Notes under the pieces: generated by a model
The model's database searches: none
What the model saw: the letters and a program-made list of their open reading frames with translations, nothing else
Told to the model about the DNA's origin: nothing
Position numbers and translations under genes: made by a program
From: DAHVFK01 sp035310985
Lineage (GTDB): Bacteria > Pseudomonadota > Gammaproteobacteria > Burkholderiales > SG8-39
Direction of reading: 5' to 3'
DNA: 40,769 nucleotides
Assembly: GCA_035310985.1 (NCBI GenBank)
Contig: DATGDH010000131.1
Location: 1 to 40,769 of the forward strand
In this document: piece by piece, positions 1-9,127 of the stretch
How the letters are laid out: each line of letters opens with the position of its first letter
Numbering within the stretch: the stretch's first letter is position 1

Positions 1-929
1 AGCAGCACGTCCACGTCGCCCGCGGCCTCGACCGCGCGACCGGAGGTGGCGATGACGTTGGCGCGAATCATGCGGTCCATGCCGGCGATGCCGATCGCCG
101 ACAGCAACCCGCCGATCGTGGTCGGGATCAGGCACACGAGCAGCGCGACCAGGACAGCGATCGACACCGGGGCGCCATGCCCCGCTGCCTTCACCGCGTA
201 CAGGGAGAACGGCAGCAGGGTGGCGCAGGCGAGCAGGAAGATCAGCGTGAACTTGGCGAGCAGGATCGAGAGCGCGATCTCGTTCGGCGTGCGCTGGCGC
301 TTTGCGCCTTCCACCAGGCCGATCATGCGATCGAGGAAGGTCTCGCCGGGATTCGCGGTGACGCGCACGATCAGCCAGTCGGACAGTACGCGCGTGCCGC
401 CAGTCACCGACGAGAAGTCGCCGCCCGACTCGCGCACCACCGGCGCGGACTCGCCGGTGATCGCGGACTCGTCCACCGTCGCCGCGCCTTCGATCACCTC
501 GCCGTCGGCGGGGATCAGGTCGCCCGCCTCGACGAGGACCACGTCGCCTTTGCGCAGCGCGGAGCCCGAAGCCATGCTCCACGGCGCGTCGCGGCGCGCC
601 TCGGGCAGCTTTTTCGCCATCACGTCACGCCGCGTGCCGCGCAGCGCCGCGGCCTGCGCCTTGCCGCGGCCTTCGGCCACGCTCTCGGCGAAGTTCGCGA
701 ACACCAGGGTGAACCACAGCCACAATGCCACGGCGAGCACGAACGCGGAGGACTCGGTTCCGCCGCCGAAGAGCCACAGCAGCGTGACCAGCACGCTGCC
801 GACCAGCACCACGAACATGACGGGGTTCTTCCATTGCACGCGCGGATCGAGCTTTATGAACGACTCAAGCACCGCGCGCTTCAGGATCGGCGCGCTGAGC
901 GTCTTCAGGGCGTGGGTCGCGGAAGCCAT
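1..929 (-). CDS. kdpB: Potassium-transporting P-type ATPase subunit B, N-terminal part (cut by window edge)
   Basis: This is the catalytic, ATP-hydrolysing subunit of the KdpFABC potassium pump in the inner membrane. The visible 309 codons cover the first membrane helices, the actuator domain with its TGES motif, and the LIPTTIG stretch of the helix that precedes the phosphorylation domain. The window ends a few residues before the expected DKTGT phosphorylation site, after a DVDVLL segment, so the catalytic aspartate cannot be checked. The start ATG at 929 follows the kdpA stop by one base, which suggests translational coupling. KdpC and any KdpDE sensor pair would lie beyond the left edge. 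Confidence 0.96.
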   Translation of the reverse strand, partial: MASATHALKTLSAPILKRAVLESFIKLDPRVQWKNPVMFVVLVGSVLVTLLWLFGGGTESSAFVLAVALWLWFTLVFANFAESVAEGRGKAQAAALRGTRRDVMAKKLPEARRDAPWSMASGSALRKGDVVLVEAGDLIPADGEVIEGAATVDESAITGESAPVVRESGGDFSSVTGGTRVLSDWLIVRVTANPGETFLDRMIGLVEGAKRQRTPNEIALSILLAKFTLIFLLACATLLPFSLYAVKAAGHGAPVSIAVLVALLVCLIPTTIGGLLSAIGIAGMDRMIRANVIATSGRAVEAAGDVDVL

Positions 930-930
930 G

Positions 931-2649
931 TCAGCGGCTCCAGAGCTGCAGCTGCTCGACGAGCGGGCCAAGCGCGAGCGCCGGGACGAAGGTGAGCGCC
1001 CCGATCACCAGCACCGTGCCGACGAGAAAGCCGACGAACAGCGGCGTGTGCGTGGGCAGCGTTCCCGTGCTCGGCGGCACCCGCTTCTTGCGCGCGAGGC
1101 TGCCCGCCAGCGCGAGCACCGGCACGATCAGCCAGTAGCGCGACACCCACATCGCGATGCCGAGCGCGGTGTTGTAGAAGGGGGTGTTCGCGTTCAGTCC
1201 GGCGAAGGCGCTGCCGTTGTTGTTGCCCGCCGAGGAGAAGGCGTAGAGCACCTCGGAGAAGCCGTGCGCGCCCGGATTGGCCATGCTCGAGGTGCCGGCC
1301 GGCAGCACCACCGCGACGGCCGTGCCGATCAGCACCGCGGCGAAGGGAAACAGCACCGCGAGCGCGGCCATCTTCATCTCGAAGGACTCGATTTTCTTGC
1401 CGACGTACTCCGGCGTGCGGCCGACCATGAGGCCGGCGATGAACACGGCGACGATGGCGAACACCAGCATGCCGTACAGGCCGGAGCCGACGCCGCCGAA
1501 TACGATCTCGCCGAGCTGCATCAGCACCATGGGCACGAGCCCGCCGAGCGGCGTGAACGAATCGTGCATCGCGTTCACGGAGCCGTTCGACGCCGCCGTG
1601 GTGGCGGTCGCCCACAGCGCCGAGTCGGTGACGCCGAAGCGCAGCTCCTTGCCTTCCATGTTGCCGAGCGGCTGCGACACGCCGAGCTTGGCGAGGATCG
1701 GATTGCCCGCCTGTTCGGACGCGAGGCAGATCGCGAGGAAGCCGACGAAGACGATCGTCATGGCCGCGAGCAGCGCCCAGCCCTGGCGCGTGTCGCCGAT
1801 CATGCGGCCGAAGGTGTAGCACAGCGCCGCGCCGATTAGCAGGATCGAGAGCAGCTCAAGAAAATCGGAGAGCGGCGTCGGATTCTCGAAGGGATGTGCC
1901 GAGTTGACGTTGAAGAAGCCGCCGCCGTTGGTGCCGAGCTGCTTTATTGCCACCTGCGAGGCAGCCGGCCCCAGCGGCAGCGTCTGCGTGGTCGCCGTGA
2001 CGGTCTTTCCGTCCGCCACGTACTGCACCGGCTGCAGCAGCTGAACCGTCTTGTACGGCGCGAAGGTCTGCACAACACCCTGCGTCACCAGGACGCAGGC
2101 GAGCAGGAGGGAAAGCGGCAGCAGGATGTAAACGGTCGAGCGCGTCACGTCGGCCCAGAAGTTGCCGATGCCATTCGCCTGCTTGCGCGCGAAGCCTCGT
2201 ATGAGCGCGATCAGCACCGCCATGCCGGTTGCCGCCGAGAGGAAGTTCTGCACAGCGAGCCCAAGCATCTGCGTTAGGTAGCTCATCGTCGTCTCTCCCG
2301 CGTAGCCCTGCCAGTTAGTGTTGGTGATGAAGCTCACCGCGGTGTTGAACGACGAATCGGCAGACACCGCCGCCATCTTCTGGGGATTGAGCGGCAGGAA
2401 GTCCTGCAACCGTTGCAGCGCGTACACGGCGATGAAGCCGAACAGGTTGAACCAGAGCGTCGCCCACAAGTAACGCTTCCAGCCCATGTCGTCCTCCGGC
2501 TTAACGCTGGAGAGGCGATAGACGAGGTTTTCGAGCGGCGCGAGAAAGCGGTAGCGCCCTTCGTACACGTTCGCCATGTAGGCGCCGAGCGGCTTTGCCA
2601 GCGCGATCAGCACGATCACGTACACGGCGCATTGCAGGAACGCGTTCAT
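931..2649 (-). CDS. kdpA: Potassium-transporting ATPase subunit A
   Basis: KdpA is the ion-binding, channel-like subunit of KdpFABC and selects K+ from the periplasmic side. The 572-residue protein is slightly longer than the E. coli protein (about 557). It has the multi-pass hydrophobic pattern of the family, starting with a helix in the first 25 residues. The conserved GTNGGGFFNVNSAHPFENP segment, one of the selectivity-filter loops, is present. The start ATG at 2649 directly abuts the kdpF stop, and a GGAGG lies eight bases upstream inside kdpF. It is followed by kdpB with a one-base gap. Confidence 0.97.
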   Translation of the reverse strand: MNAFLQCAVYVIVLIALAKPLGAYMANVYEGRYRFLAPLENLVYRLSSVKPEDDMGWKRYLWATLWFNLFGFIAVYALQRLQDFLPLNPQKMAAVSADSSFNTAVSFITNTNWQGYAGETTMSYLTQMLGLAVQNFLSAATGMAVLIALIRGFARKQANGIGNFWADVTRSTVYILLPLSLLLACVLVTQGVVQTFAPYKTVQLLQPVQYVADGKTVTATTQTLPLGPAASQVAIKQLGTNGGGFFNVNSAHPFENPTPLSDFLELLSILLIGAALCYTFGRMIGDTRQGWALLAAMTIVFVGFLAICLASEQAGNPILAKLGVSQPLGNMEGKELRFGVTDSALWATATTAASNGSVNAMHDSFTPLGGLVPMVLMQLGEIVFGGVGSGLYGMLVFAIVAVFIAGLMVGRTPEYVGKKIESFEMKMAALAVLFPFAAVLIGTAVAVVLPAGTSSMANPGAHGFSEVLYAFSSAGNNNGSAFAGLNANTPFYNTALGIAMWVSRYWLIVPVLALAGSLARKKRVPPSTGTLPTHTPLFVGFLVGTVLVIGALTFVPALALGPLVEQLQLWSR

Positions 2650-2739
2650 CTAGAAGTCCTCCGCGTTCAGCAGGGCGTAGACGAGATAGATGCCGAGCGC
2701 GACCGCGAGGACGAGCGCGAGCCACATGAAGCCGGTCAC
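2650..2739 (-). CDS. kdpF: KdpF small membrane subunit of the potassium pump
   Basis: This ORF encodes a 29-residue, single-helix protein from a GTG start at 2739. The C-terminal part reads IYLVYALLNAEDF, closely matching the E. coli KdpF ending LGYLVYALINAEAF. KdpF is a lipid-like stabiliser of the KdpFABC complex. A strong ribosome binding site (GGAGAAG) sits a few bases ahead of the GTG and supports this start. The stop abuts the kdpA ATG. The GTG overlaps the stop of the preceding tiny ORF as GTGA. Confidence 0.85.
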   Translation of the reverse strand: MTGFMWLALVLAVALGIYLVYALLNAEDF

Positions 2740-2831
2740 GATTTCTTCTCCATCAGGCGATCGCATAAAAGGCCAAGACCAACGGTCAGCCCGAACAGCA
2801 CCGCCGTGAGAAGCAGGAAGGCGAGGTCCAT
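2736..2831 (-). CDS. 31-residue single-pass membrane peptide leading the kdp operon
   Basis: The ORF begins at ATG 2831 and ends in a TGA that overlaps the kdpF GTG. A GGGGA sits six bases ahead of the ATG. The peptide has one hydrophobic helix (about residues 3-22) followed by CDRLMEKKS, a polar basic tail. From memory, short helix-plus-CDRL peptides occur ahead of kdpF in other proteobacteria, but I could not verify this here. If translated, it would be the first product of the kdp transcript. The role is unknown. It might be an extra small subunit or a translated leader that sets kdpF expression. Confidence 0.6.
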   Translation of the reverse strand: MDLAFLLLTAVLFGLTVGLGLLCDRLMEKKS

Positions 2832-2914
2832 GGACATTCCCCGGGGAAAGCTTGGTGAAGGGAGGAGGAGCAATCTACTTAGCGGGACGTAAAAACGGCG
2901 TTAAGAGACTGATG

Positions 2915-2944
2915 TTGCGCTGCACAATGAGCGCGCGGTATAGT
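2915..2944 (+). promoter_or_regulatory. Possible sigma-70 promoter for kup
   Basis: TTGCGC at 2915-2920 and TATAGT at 2939-2944 are separated by 18 bases and lie 35 bases ahead of the kup ATG. The match is fair, not strong. The 147-bp gap (2832-2978) must also hold the divergent kdp promoter, which I could not pin down. Confidence 0.35.
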
Positions 2945-2978
2945 CCGCCGCCTTATCCCGTCCTGTAACCTCGCTGAA

Positions 2979-4862
2979 ATGCGCCGTCCGGAAGGTACAG
3001 AAAAATCGTCGCTCGGGGTGCTTACGCTCGCGGCGCTCGGCGTGGTGTTCGGTGACATCGGCACCAGCCCCCTCTACGCGTTCAAGGAAGCGTTCGGCAG
3101 TGCGCACGGCCTGCCGCTGAGCGAAGCGAACGTGCTCGCGGTGCTGTCGCTCATGTTCTGGTCGCTGACGCTGGTCGTGTCGCTCAAGTACGTCAGCATC
3201 GTGCTGCGCTTCGACAACGGCGGCGAGGGCGGCATCCTCGCGCTGCTCGCGCTCGCGATGCGCGTGACGCGCGCGCACCCGCAGCTCGCGTGGACCGTGG
3301 CGACGCTCGGCATCTTCGGCGCGTCGCTCTTTTACGGCGACGCGATCCTCACCCCCGCGATCTCGGTGCTGTCCGCGGTGGAAGGCGTTTCAGTGGCGAC
3401 GCCAGCGCTCCAGCACTGGGTCGAGCCGCTCACCGTCGGCATCCTCGTGTGGCTGTTCGCCATCCAGAGCCGCGGCACGGGCGCGGTCGGCAGGCTGTTC
3501 GGGCCGATCACGGTGCTGTGGTTCCTGGCGCTGGCCGTGCTCGGCGCGGTGTCGATCGCGCGCGCGCCCGCGGTGCTCGGCGCACTCGATCCGCGCCACG
3601 CGCTCGGCTTCGCCATGCACTCGCCCGGCCTCGCGTTCCTCGTGCTCGGCGCGGTGTTCCTCGCGCTCACCGGCGCCGAGGCGCTGTACGCCGACATGGG
3701 GCACTTCGGCCGCGCGCCGATCCGGCTCGCGTGGTTCGCCCTGGTGTTCCCGTCGCTGGTCATCAACTACTTCGGCCAGGGCGCGCTCGTCCTGCGCGAT
3801 CCGGCCGCGCTCAAGAACCCGTTCTACCTGCTCGCTCCGCAGGAGCTTCTCGTGCCGCTGGTGCTGCTCGCCACCGCGGCCACGGTGATTGCCTCGCAGG
3901 CGACCATCACGGGCGCGTTCTCGGTCACCCAGCAGGCGGCGCGCCTGGGCTATCTGCCGCGCATGCCGACGCGGCACACCTCGGCGACCGAGCGCGGCCA
4001 GATCTACGTGCCGCCGGTCAACTGGACGATGCTCGCGCTGGTGCTGCTGGTCGTGCTCGGCTTCAAGTCCTCGAGCGCGATCGCCAACGCCTACGGCATC
4101 GCCGTGTCGGGCACCATGGTGCTCACCACCGCGCTGATCGCGATCGTCGCGTGGTCGCTGCCCAAGCGCGCGAACCCGCTGTTTCTCCTGCTGCTCGCCG
4201 CGATCGGCCTGGTGGAGTTCCTGTTCTTCGCCGCCAACGCGACCAAGTTCGCCGACGGCGGATGGTTCCCTTTCGCCTGCGGCCTCGTGCTGTTCGCGAT
4301 CCTGACCACCTGGAAGCGTGGCGGAACCGTGCTCGCGGCGCGCGAGGCCGCGCGGCGCGTGCCGCTCTCGCGTCTGGCCGAGGTGTGCGACCCCGCGGTG
4401 CCGCGCGTGCCCGGGACCGCGGTTTACCTGTCGGCCGATCCCGAGGCGGTGCCAGCGGTGATGCTGCACAACCTCAAGCACAACAAGGTGCTGCACGAGC
4501 GCACCGTGTTCCTGACGATCTCGGATACCGAGCGGCCGCGCGTGCCCGAGAGCGACCGCACCGAGCTGCGCGTGCTCGAGCGCGGCCGTGTCTACCAGGC
4601 GACGCTGCGCTACGGCTTCATGGAGGAGCCCGACGTGCCGGAGGGGCTGCGGCTGCTGCGGCGCCACGGGCTGGTGATCGACCCGATGGAAGCGACCTTC
4701 TTTCTCGGCAAGACAAGCATCGCGCCCGCCACCCGGCGCGGACTCTTCACCTGGCGCCGCACGCTGTTCCGCTGGATGCAGCGCAACGCGCCACCGGCAT
4801 CGGAATACTTCAAGCTGCTGCCCGAGCGCGTGGTCGAGCTCGGCACGCGCATCACGGTCTAG
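2979..4862 (+). CDS. kup: Low-affinity potassium transporter Kup (KUP/HAK/KT family)
   Basis: Kup is a constitutive K+ importer of the inner membrane, probably driven by proton symport. The 627 residues match the family length (E. coli 622). The N-terminal signature GVVFGDIGTSPLYAFKEAF begins near residue 20. About twelve hydrophobic segments follow up to about residue 440, then a soluble C-terminal domain typical of the family. The gene diverges from the Kdp operon, so low- and high-affinity potassium uptake sit together. Its stop lies one base from the stop of convergent fdxA, with no obvious terminator between. Confidence 0.96.
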   Translation: MRRPEGTEKSSLGVLTLAALGVVFGDIGTSPLYAFKEAFGSAHGLPLSEANVLAVLSLMFWSLTLVVSLKYVSIVLRFDNGGEGGILALLALAMRVTRAHPQLAWTVATLGIFGASLFYGDAILTPAISVLSAVEGVSVATPALQHWVEPLTVGILVWLFAIQSRGTGAVGRLFGPITVLWFLALAVLGAVSIARAPAVLGALDPRHALGFAMHSPGLAFLVLGAVFLALTGAEALYADMGHFGRAPIRLAWFALVFPSLVINYFGQGALVLRDPAALKNPFYLLAPQELLVPLVLLATAATVIASQATITGAFSVTQQAARLGYLPRMPTRHTSATERGQIYVPPVNWTMLALVLLVVLGFKSSSAIANAYGIAVSGTMVLTTALIAIVAWSLPKRANPLFLLLLAAIGLVEFLFFAANATKFADGGWFPFACGLVLFAILTTWKRGGTVLAAREAARRVPLSRLAEVCDPAVPRVPGTAVYLSADPEAVPAVMLHNLKHNKVLHERTVFLTISDTERPRVPESDRTELRVLERGRVYQATLRYGFMEEPDVPEGLRLLRRHGLVIDPMEATFFLGKTSIAPATRRGLFTWRRTLFRWMQRNAPPASEYFKLLPERVVELGTRITV

Positions 4863-4863
4863 C

Positions 4864-5187
4864 CTACTTCTCGAGCAGCCCTTTCTTGTCCTTCTTCTTG
4901 GCCCACTCGTCCGCGTCGGGCGGCGCGGGCTTGCGCTCGATGATCGGCGGCCACTTGGCGGCCAGCTCGCGGTTCAGCGCGATGAATTCCTGCTGCGCAT
5001 CCGGCACGTCGTCCTCGGCGAAGATCGCCTCCACCGGGCACTCCGGCACGCACAGCGTGCAGTCGATGCACTCGTCCGGGTCGATGACCAGCATATTCGG
5101 CCCCTCGCGGAAGCAGTCGACTGGGCACACGTCGACGCAGTCGGTGTATTTGCACTTGATGCAGGTTTCGGTGACGACGTAGGTCAT
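4864..5187 (-). CDS. fdxA: 7Fe ferredoxin (FdxA type)
   Basis: This is a 107-residue soluble electron carrier with one [3Fe-4S] and one [4Fe-4S] cluster. The cysteines fit the Azotobacter FdI pattern. Cys9, Cys17 and Cys50 would hold the 3Fe cluster, and Cys21, Cys40, Cys43 and Cys46 the 4Fe cluster. Extra Cys12 and Cys25 are also seen. The C-terminal half after about residue 60 is the usual charged extension, ending in a lysine-rich tail. It stands alone, convergent with kup. The physiological partner cannot be told from the context. Confidence 0.95.
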   Translation of the reverse strand: MTYVVTETCIKCKYTDCVDVCPVDCFREGPNMLVIDPDECIDCTLCVPECPVEAIFAEDDVPDAQQEFIALNRELAAKWPPIIERKPAPPDADEWAKKKDKKGLLEK

Positions 5188-5258
5188 GCCAGCGGTTGCC
5201 TAGGGCGGAAAAAAGAATAATCGAATCCGGAGTTTAGCACTTTAGCCGGAACAACGGC

Positions 5259-5310
5259 TTGCGTTCCGGGAAGGCGTCCCCATAATTAGGCCGAGCGGCC
5301 CTTCGGCCGC
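5259..5310 (+). promoter_or_regulatory. Putative trxA promoter with 5' leader hairpin
   Basis: TTGCGT (5259-5264) and CATAAT (5281-5286) with a 16-base spacer lie upstream of trxA. A perfect six-base-pair stem with a four-base loop follows (GCGGCC at 5295-5300, CTTC, GGCCGC at 5305-5310), placed near the expected 5' end of the message. There is no T-run, so it is more likely a stabilising leader hairpin than a terminator. Confidence 0.4.
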
Positions 5311-5344
5311 CGATCTCCCCTCCGTCACACGCTTCCGAGGAGCC

Positions 5345-5674
5345 ATGAGCAGTTCCGACATCAGCCACGTCACCGACGACAGTTTCGAGCCAGAAGTCCT
5401 GAATTCCGAAGTCCCCGTGCTGGTCGACTATTGGGCCGAGTGGTGCGGCCCGTGCAAATCGATCGCCCCCATCCTGGAGGACGTGGCGAAAGAATACGAC
5501 GGCCGCCTCAAGGTGGCGAAGATCAATGTCGACGAGAACCAGCTCGTTCCGGCCAAGTTCGGCATCCGCGGCATCCCCACCCTCATGCTGTTCAAGAACG
5601 GCAACGTCGAGGCGACGCGCGTCGGCGCGCTGTCGAAGTCGCAGCTCACCGCGTTCCTTGACAGCAATATTTAA
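5345..5674 (+). CDS. trxA: Thioredoxin 1
   Basis: Thioredoxin is the cytoplasmic dithiol-disulfide oxidoreductase that reduces ribonucleotide reductase and other targets. The 109 residues contain the WCGPC active site (Cys34, Cys37) and the GIRGIPTL cis-proline segment. The start ATG is preceded by GAGGAG. It lies directly upstream of rho, the trxA-rho order also found in E. coli. The class Ia reductase nrdAB elsewhere in this window is a likely client. Confidence 0.97.
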   Translation: MSSSDISHVTDDSFEPEVLNSEVPVLVDYWAEWCGPCKSIAPILEDVAKEYDGRLKVAKINVDENQLVPAKFGIRGIPTLMLFKNGNVEATRVGALSKSQLTAFLDSNI

Positions 5675-5700
5675 ACCCCTTACCCTCTCCCTCGAATAAC

Positions 5701-5723
5701 TGCGCCGGCAAAGGACCGGCGCA
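5701..5723 (+). other. Stem-loop in the trxA-rho intergenic region
   Basis: An eight-base-pair inverted repeat (5701-5708 with 5716-5723, core GCGCCGG / CCGGCGC) encloses a seven-base loop. No T-tract follows, so it does not look like an intrinsic terminator. It lies in the 160-bp gap before rho and could be part of the rho leader, which is autoregulated in E. coli. That role here is inference. Confidence 0.45.
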
Positions 5724-5834
5724 CGGCAGTCTTCCAGCGCCGGCGGGCTCGGGCGCAACCCCTTCCCCGCAACACTTCTTCTGGCAGGTTCGGCGCAATC
5801 CTCGCGTCATTCTCGGCAGCTTCTCGTCCACGTC

Positions 5835-7094
<1,260 letters not shown>

Positions 7095-7101
7095 CCGGGC
7101 G

Positions 7102-7130
7102 TTGCCTTAAGCCCTTGTTTTCCGTATAAT
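7102..7130 (+). promoter_or_regulatory. Strong sigma-70 promoter for rpmE2
   Basis: TTGCCT at 7102-7107 and a perfect TATAAT at 7125-7130 are separated by exactly 17 bases. They lie eight bases after the rho stop and 27 bases ahead of the rpmE2 ATG. Confidence 0.75.
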
Positions 7131-7157
7131 TCGCGCCTTTTCCGCGCCAGGCCAGCC

Positions 7158-7421
7158 ATGAAGACCGGAATCCATCCCGAATACCACACGGTGATCTTTC
7201 ACGACACCAGCTCGAACCACTCGTTCATCACGCGCTCGGCGATCGACGTCAAGGGGCGCGAGAAGATGAAATGGACCGACGGCAACGAGTATCCGGTCGT
7301 GAAGGTCGAAGTGTCCTCCGAGTCGCACTCGTTCTACACCGGCAAGCAGAAGATCATGGACACCGCCGGGCGCGTCGAGAAATTCAAGCGGCGCTACACG
7401 CGCGTGAAGAAGCCGGCGTAG
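7158..7421 (+). CDS. rpmE2: 50S ribosomal protein L31, type B
   Basis: L31 sits at the central protuberance and bridges the ribosomal subunits. The 87-residue length and the complete lack of cysteine mark this as the zinc-independent type B form, not the shorter CxxC-containing type A. The N-terminus MKTGIHPEYH and the basic C-terminal tail are typical. It has its own promoter (7102-7130) and an intrinsic terminator (7442-7470), so it is probably monocistronic. Type B paralogues are often controlled by the zinc regulator Zur. I see no evident Zur palindrome here. Confidence 0.95.
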   Translation: MKTGIHPEYHTVIFHDTSSNHSFITRSAIDVKGREKMKWTDGNEYPVVKVEVSSESHSFYTGKQKIMDTAGRVEKFKRRYTRVKKPA

Positions 7422-7441
7422 ACGCGGGCATCGAGCGAAAG

Positions 7442-7470
7442 AAGGCGGCTGCGGCCGCCTTTTTTGTTTT
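7442..7470 (+). terminator. Rho-independent terminator of rpmE2
   Basis: A perfect eight-base-pair stem (AAGGCGGC at 7442-7449, TGCG loop, GCCGCCTT at 7454-7461) is followed by a T-rich tract to 7470 broken by one G. It isolates rpmE2 from the next operon. Confidence 0.9.
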
Positions 7471-7501
7471 CGCGCACCGCCGCGCCGCCTAGAATAGCCG
7501 C

Positions 7502-9127
7502 ATGCTCCCCCGGCTCGCGCTGCCGCCCTCCCTCGCGGTGCTGGCGCTGATCGCGCTGGTCTTCGCCGCACCGGGACTCCTCGGGCACGACCCCTGGAAG
7601 ACTTACGACGTCATCAGCATCGAGATCGTGCACCGCATGCAGCTCTCGGGCGACTGGCTCGTGCCCCACGTCGCCGAGTCGCGCTGGCTCACCGATCCGC
7701 CGCTGTATTACTGGACGGGCCTCGCCTGCGCCAAGGCCTTCGCGTGGCTGCTCGGCTTCCACCAGGCGGTGCGCCTGGCAAGCGGAGCGTTCGTGCTCGC
7801 CGCGCTTGCGCTCGCCTACGTCGCGGCGCGCGAGTTCGCGCCGCAGGCCGAACGCCGCGCCACCGCCGCGGCGGCGCCGCTGTTGATCATCGGCGCGATC
7901 GGCCTGATCGTGCATGCGCACGAGGCGCTGCCCGACCTGGCCGGAATGGCCGCCGTTTGCGGCGCGTTCGCCGCCCTGGCGCACGCGGCGCGCCGCCCGC
8001 TCGTCACGGGTGCGGGCTTCGGCGCCGCACTCGGCATCGCGTTTCTCGCCAGCGGCTTCGTCATTCCGGCCGCGCTCGGCGTCGCGGCGATTGCTGCGCT
8101 CCTCGTGTGCGACGAGTGGCGCACGCGGCGCGGCGCCGCGTTCCTGGGCGTGAGTGCGCTCGTCGCGCTGGCGGTCGCCTCGAGCTGGCCCTTCGCGCTG
8201 TGGCTGCGCTCGCCCAAGCTGCTGGCGGAATGGTGGTCGCTGACCGCCGATCTGCAGGGGGCGTTCTTCGCGAACCTGAAATACTTCGTCGTTGCGGCGA
8301 GCTGGTTCGCCTGGCCCGCCTGGCCGCTGGCCGGCTGGGCGCTGTGGTCGCAGCGCCGGCGATGGCGCGAGCCGAGGCTCTTCCTGCCGCTCGCCACCGC
8401 GCTCGCAACGCTCGTCGGGATCTCGCTCGCCGGTCCGCCCCAGGAGGTGAACACGCTCGGCCTGGTCGCGCCGCTTGCGCTGCTCGCCGCGGGCGGCGTG
8501 CCGCGGCTGCGCCGCGGCGCCGCCAATGCGCTCGACTGGTTCGGCGTCATGACCTTCACGTTCGTCTGCGCGCTGATCTGGATCGGCTACGTCGCCACCA
8601 TGACGCCGCTGCTGCCCACGATCGGACACAACTTCGCCAGGCTCGCGCCCGGCTTCGTCGCGCACTTCGCGCCGCTGCCTGTTGCGGCGGCGCTCGCGGT
8701 CACCTTCGCCTGGCTCTACCTAGCGTTCTACACCGCGCCTTCTCCGACACGCGGCGTCACCCGCTGGGCCGCCGGGATCGCGCTGCTGTGGTCGACGCTG
8801 TCCTTCCTGCTGCTGCCCTGGGCCGACCATGTGAAGAGCTATCGCTCCGTCGCGCTGCAGATACGGGCGCATCTCCCCGCGGGCGCCGGCTGCATCGCGC
8901 GCGAGCACCTCGGCATCTCGCAGCGCGCGGCGCTCAGCTACCACGCCGGCATCGTCACGCGCGAATTCGACCCGTTCGCGCCCGCTACCTGCCGGCTGCT
9001 GCTGGTGCAGAGCACGCCCGAAGAGGAGCCCGATGTGCCCGGCCCGTCGTGGCGCAGGATCGCCGATGTCGGGCGGCCCGGCGACAAGGCCGAGCGCCTG
9101 CGCCTGTACTACCACCAGAAGCGATGA
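7502..9127 (+). CDS. Membrane glycosyltransferase, family 39 / ArnT-like
   Basis: This is a polytopic membrane protein of 541 residues with about ten to twelve hydrophobic segments. The N-terminal region has the acidic first loop typical of GT-C enzymes (DPWKTYD near residues 29-35) and WLTDPPLYYW (about 63-72). Both resemble the ArnT and dolichyl-phosphate-mannose mannosyltransferase family, which uses lipid-linked sugars at the periplasmic face. A specific substrate such as lipid A aminoarabinose cannot be claimed, and no other arn genes are nearby. No strong ribosome binding site precedes the ATG. Its stop overlaps the pgi start as ATGA. Confidence 0.8.
   Translation: MLPRLALPPSLAVLALIALVFAAPGLLGHDPWKTYDVISIEIVHRMQLSGDWLVPHVAESRWLTDPPLYYWTGLACAKAFAWLLGFHQAVRLASGAFVLAALALAYVAAREFAPQAERRATAAAAPLLIIGAIGLIVHAHEALPDLAGMAAVCGAFAALAHAARRPLVTGAGFGAALGIAFLASGFVIPAALGVAAIAALLVCDEWRTRRGAAFLGVSALVALAVASSWPFALWLRSPKLLAEWWSLTADLQGAFFANLKYFVVAASWFAWPAWPLAGWALWSQRRRWREPRLFLPLATALATLVGISLAGPPQEVNTLGLVAPLALLAAGGVPRLRRGAANALDWFGVMTFTFVCALIWIGYVATMTPLLPTIGHNFARLAPGFVAHFAPLPVAAALAVTFAWLYLAFYTAPSPTRGVTRWAAGIALLWSTLSFLLLPWADHVKSYRSVALQIRAHLPAGAGCIAREHLGISQRAALSYHAGIVTREFDPFAPATCRLLLVQSTPEEEPDVPGPSWRRIADVGRPGDKAERLRLYYHQKR

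Noticed and set aside
46..1839. Long plus-strand open frame opposite kdpA/kdpB
   Set aside because: Antisense shadow of a GC-rich coding region. Its translation is Arg/His-rich low complexity, whereas the minus strand gives clear KdpA and KdpB.
3290..5182. 630-codon frame overlapping kup
   Set aside because: Out-of-frame shadow of kup with Arg/Ala-rich composition. It runs on into fdxA antisense.
7502..9127. Calling the glycosyltransferase arnT
   Set aside because: Only the family fold is supported. No aminoarabinose synthesis genes accompany it.
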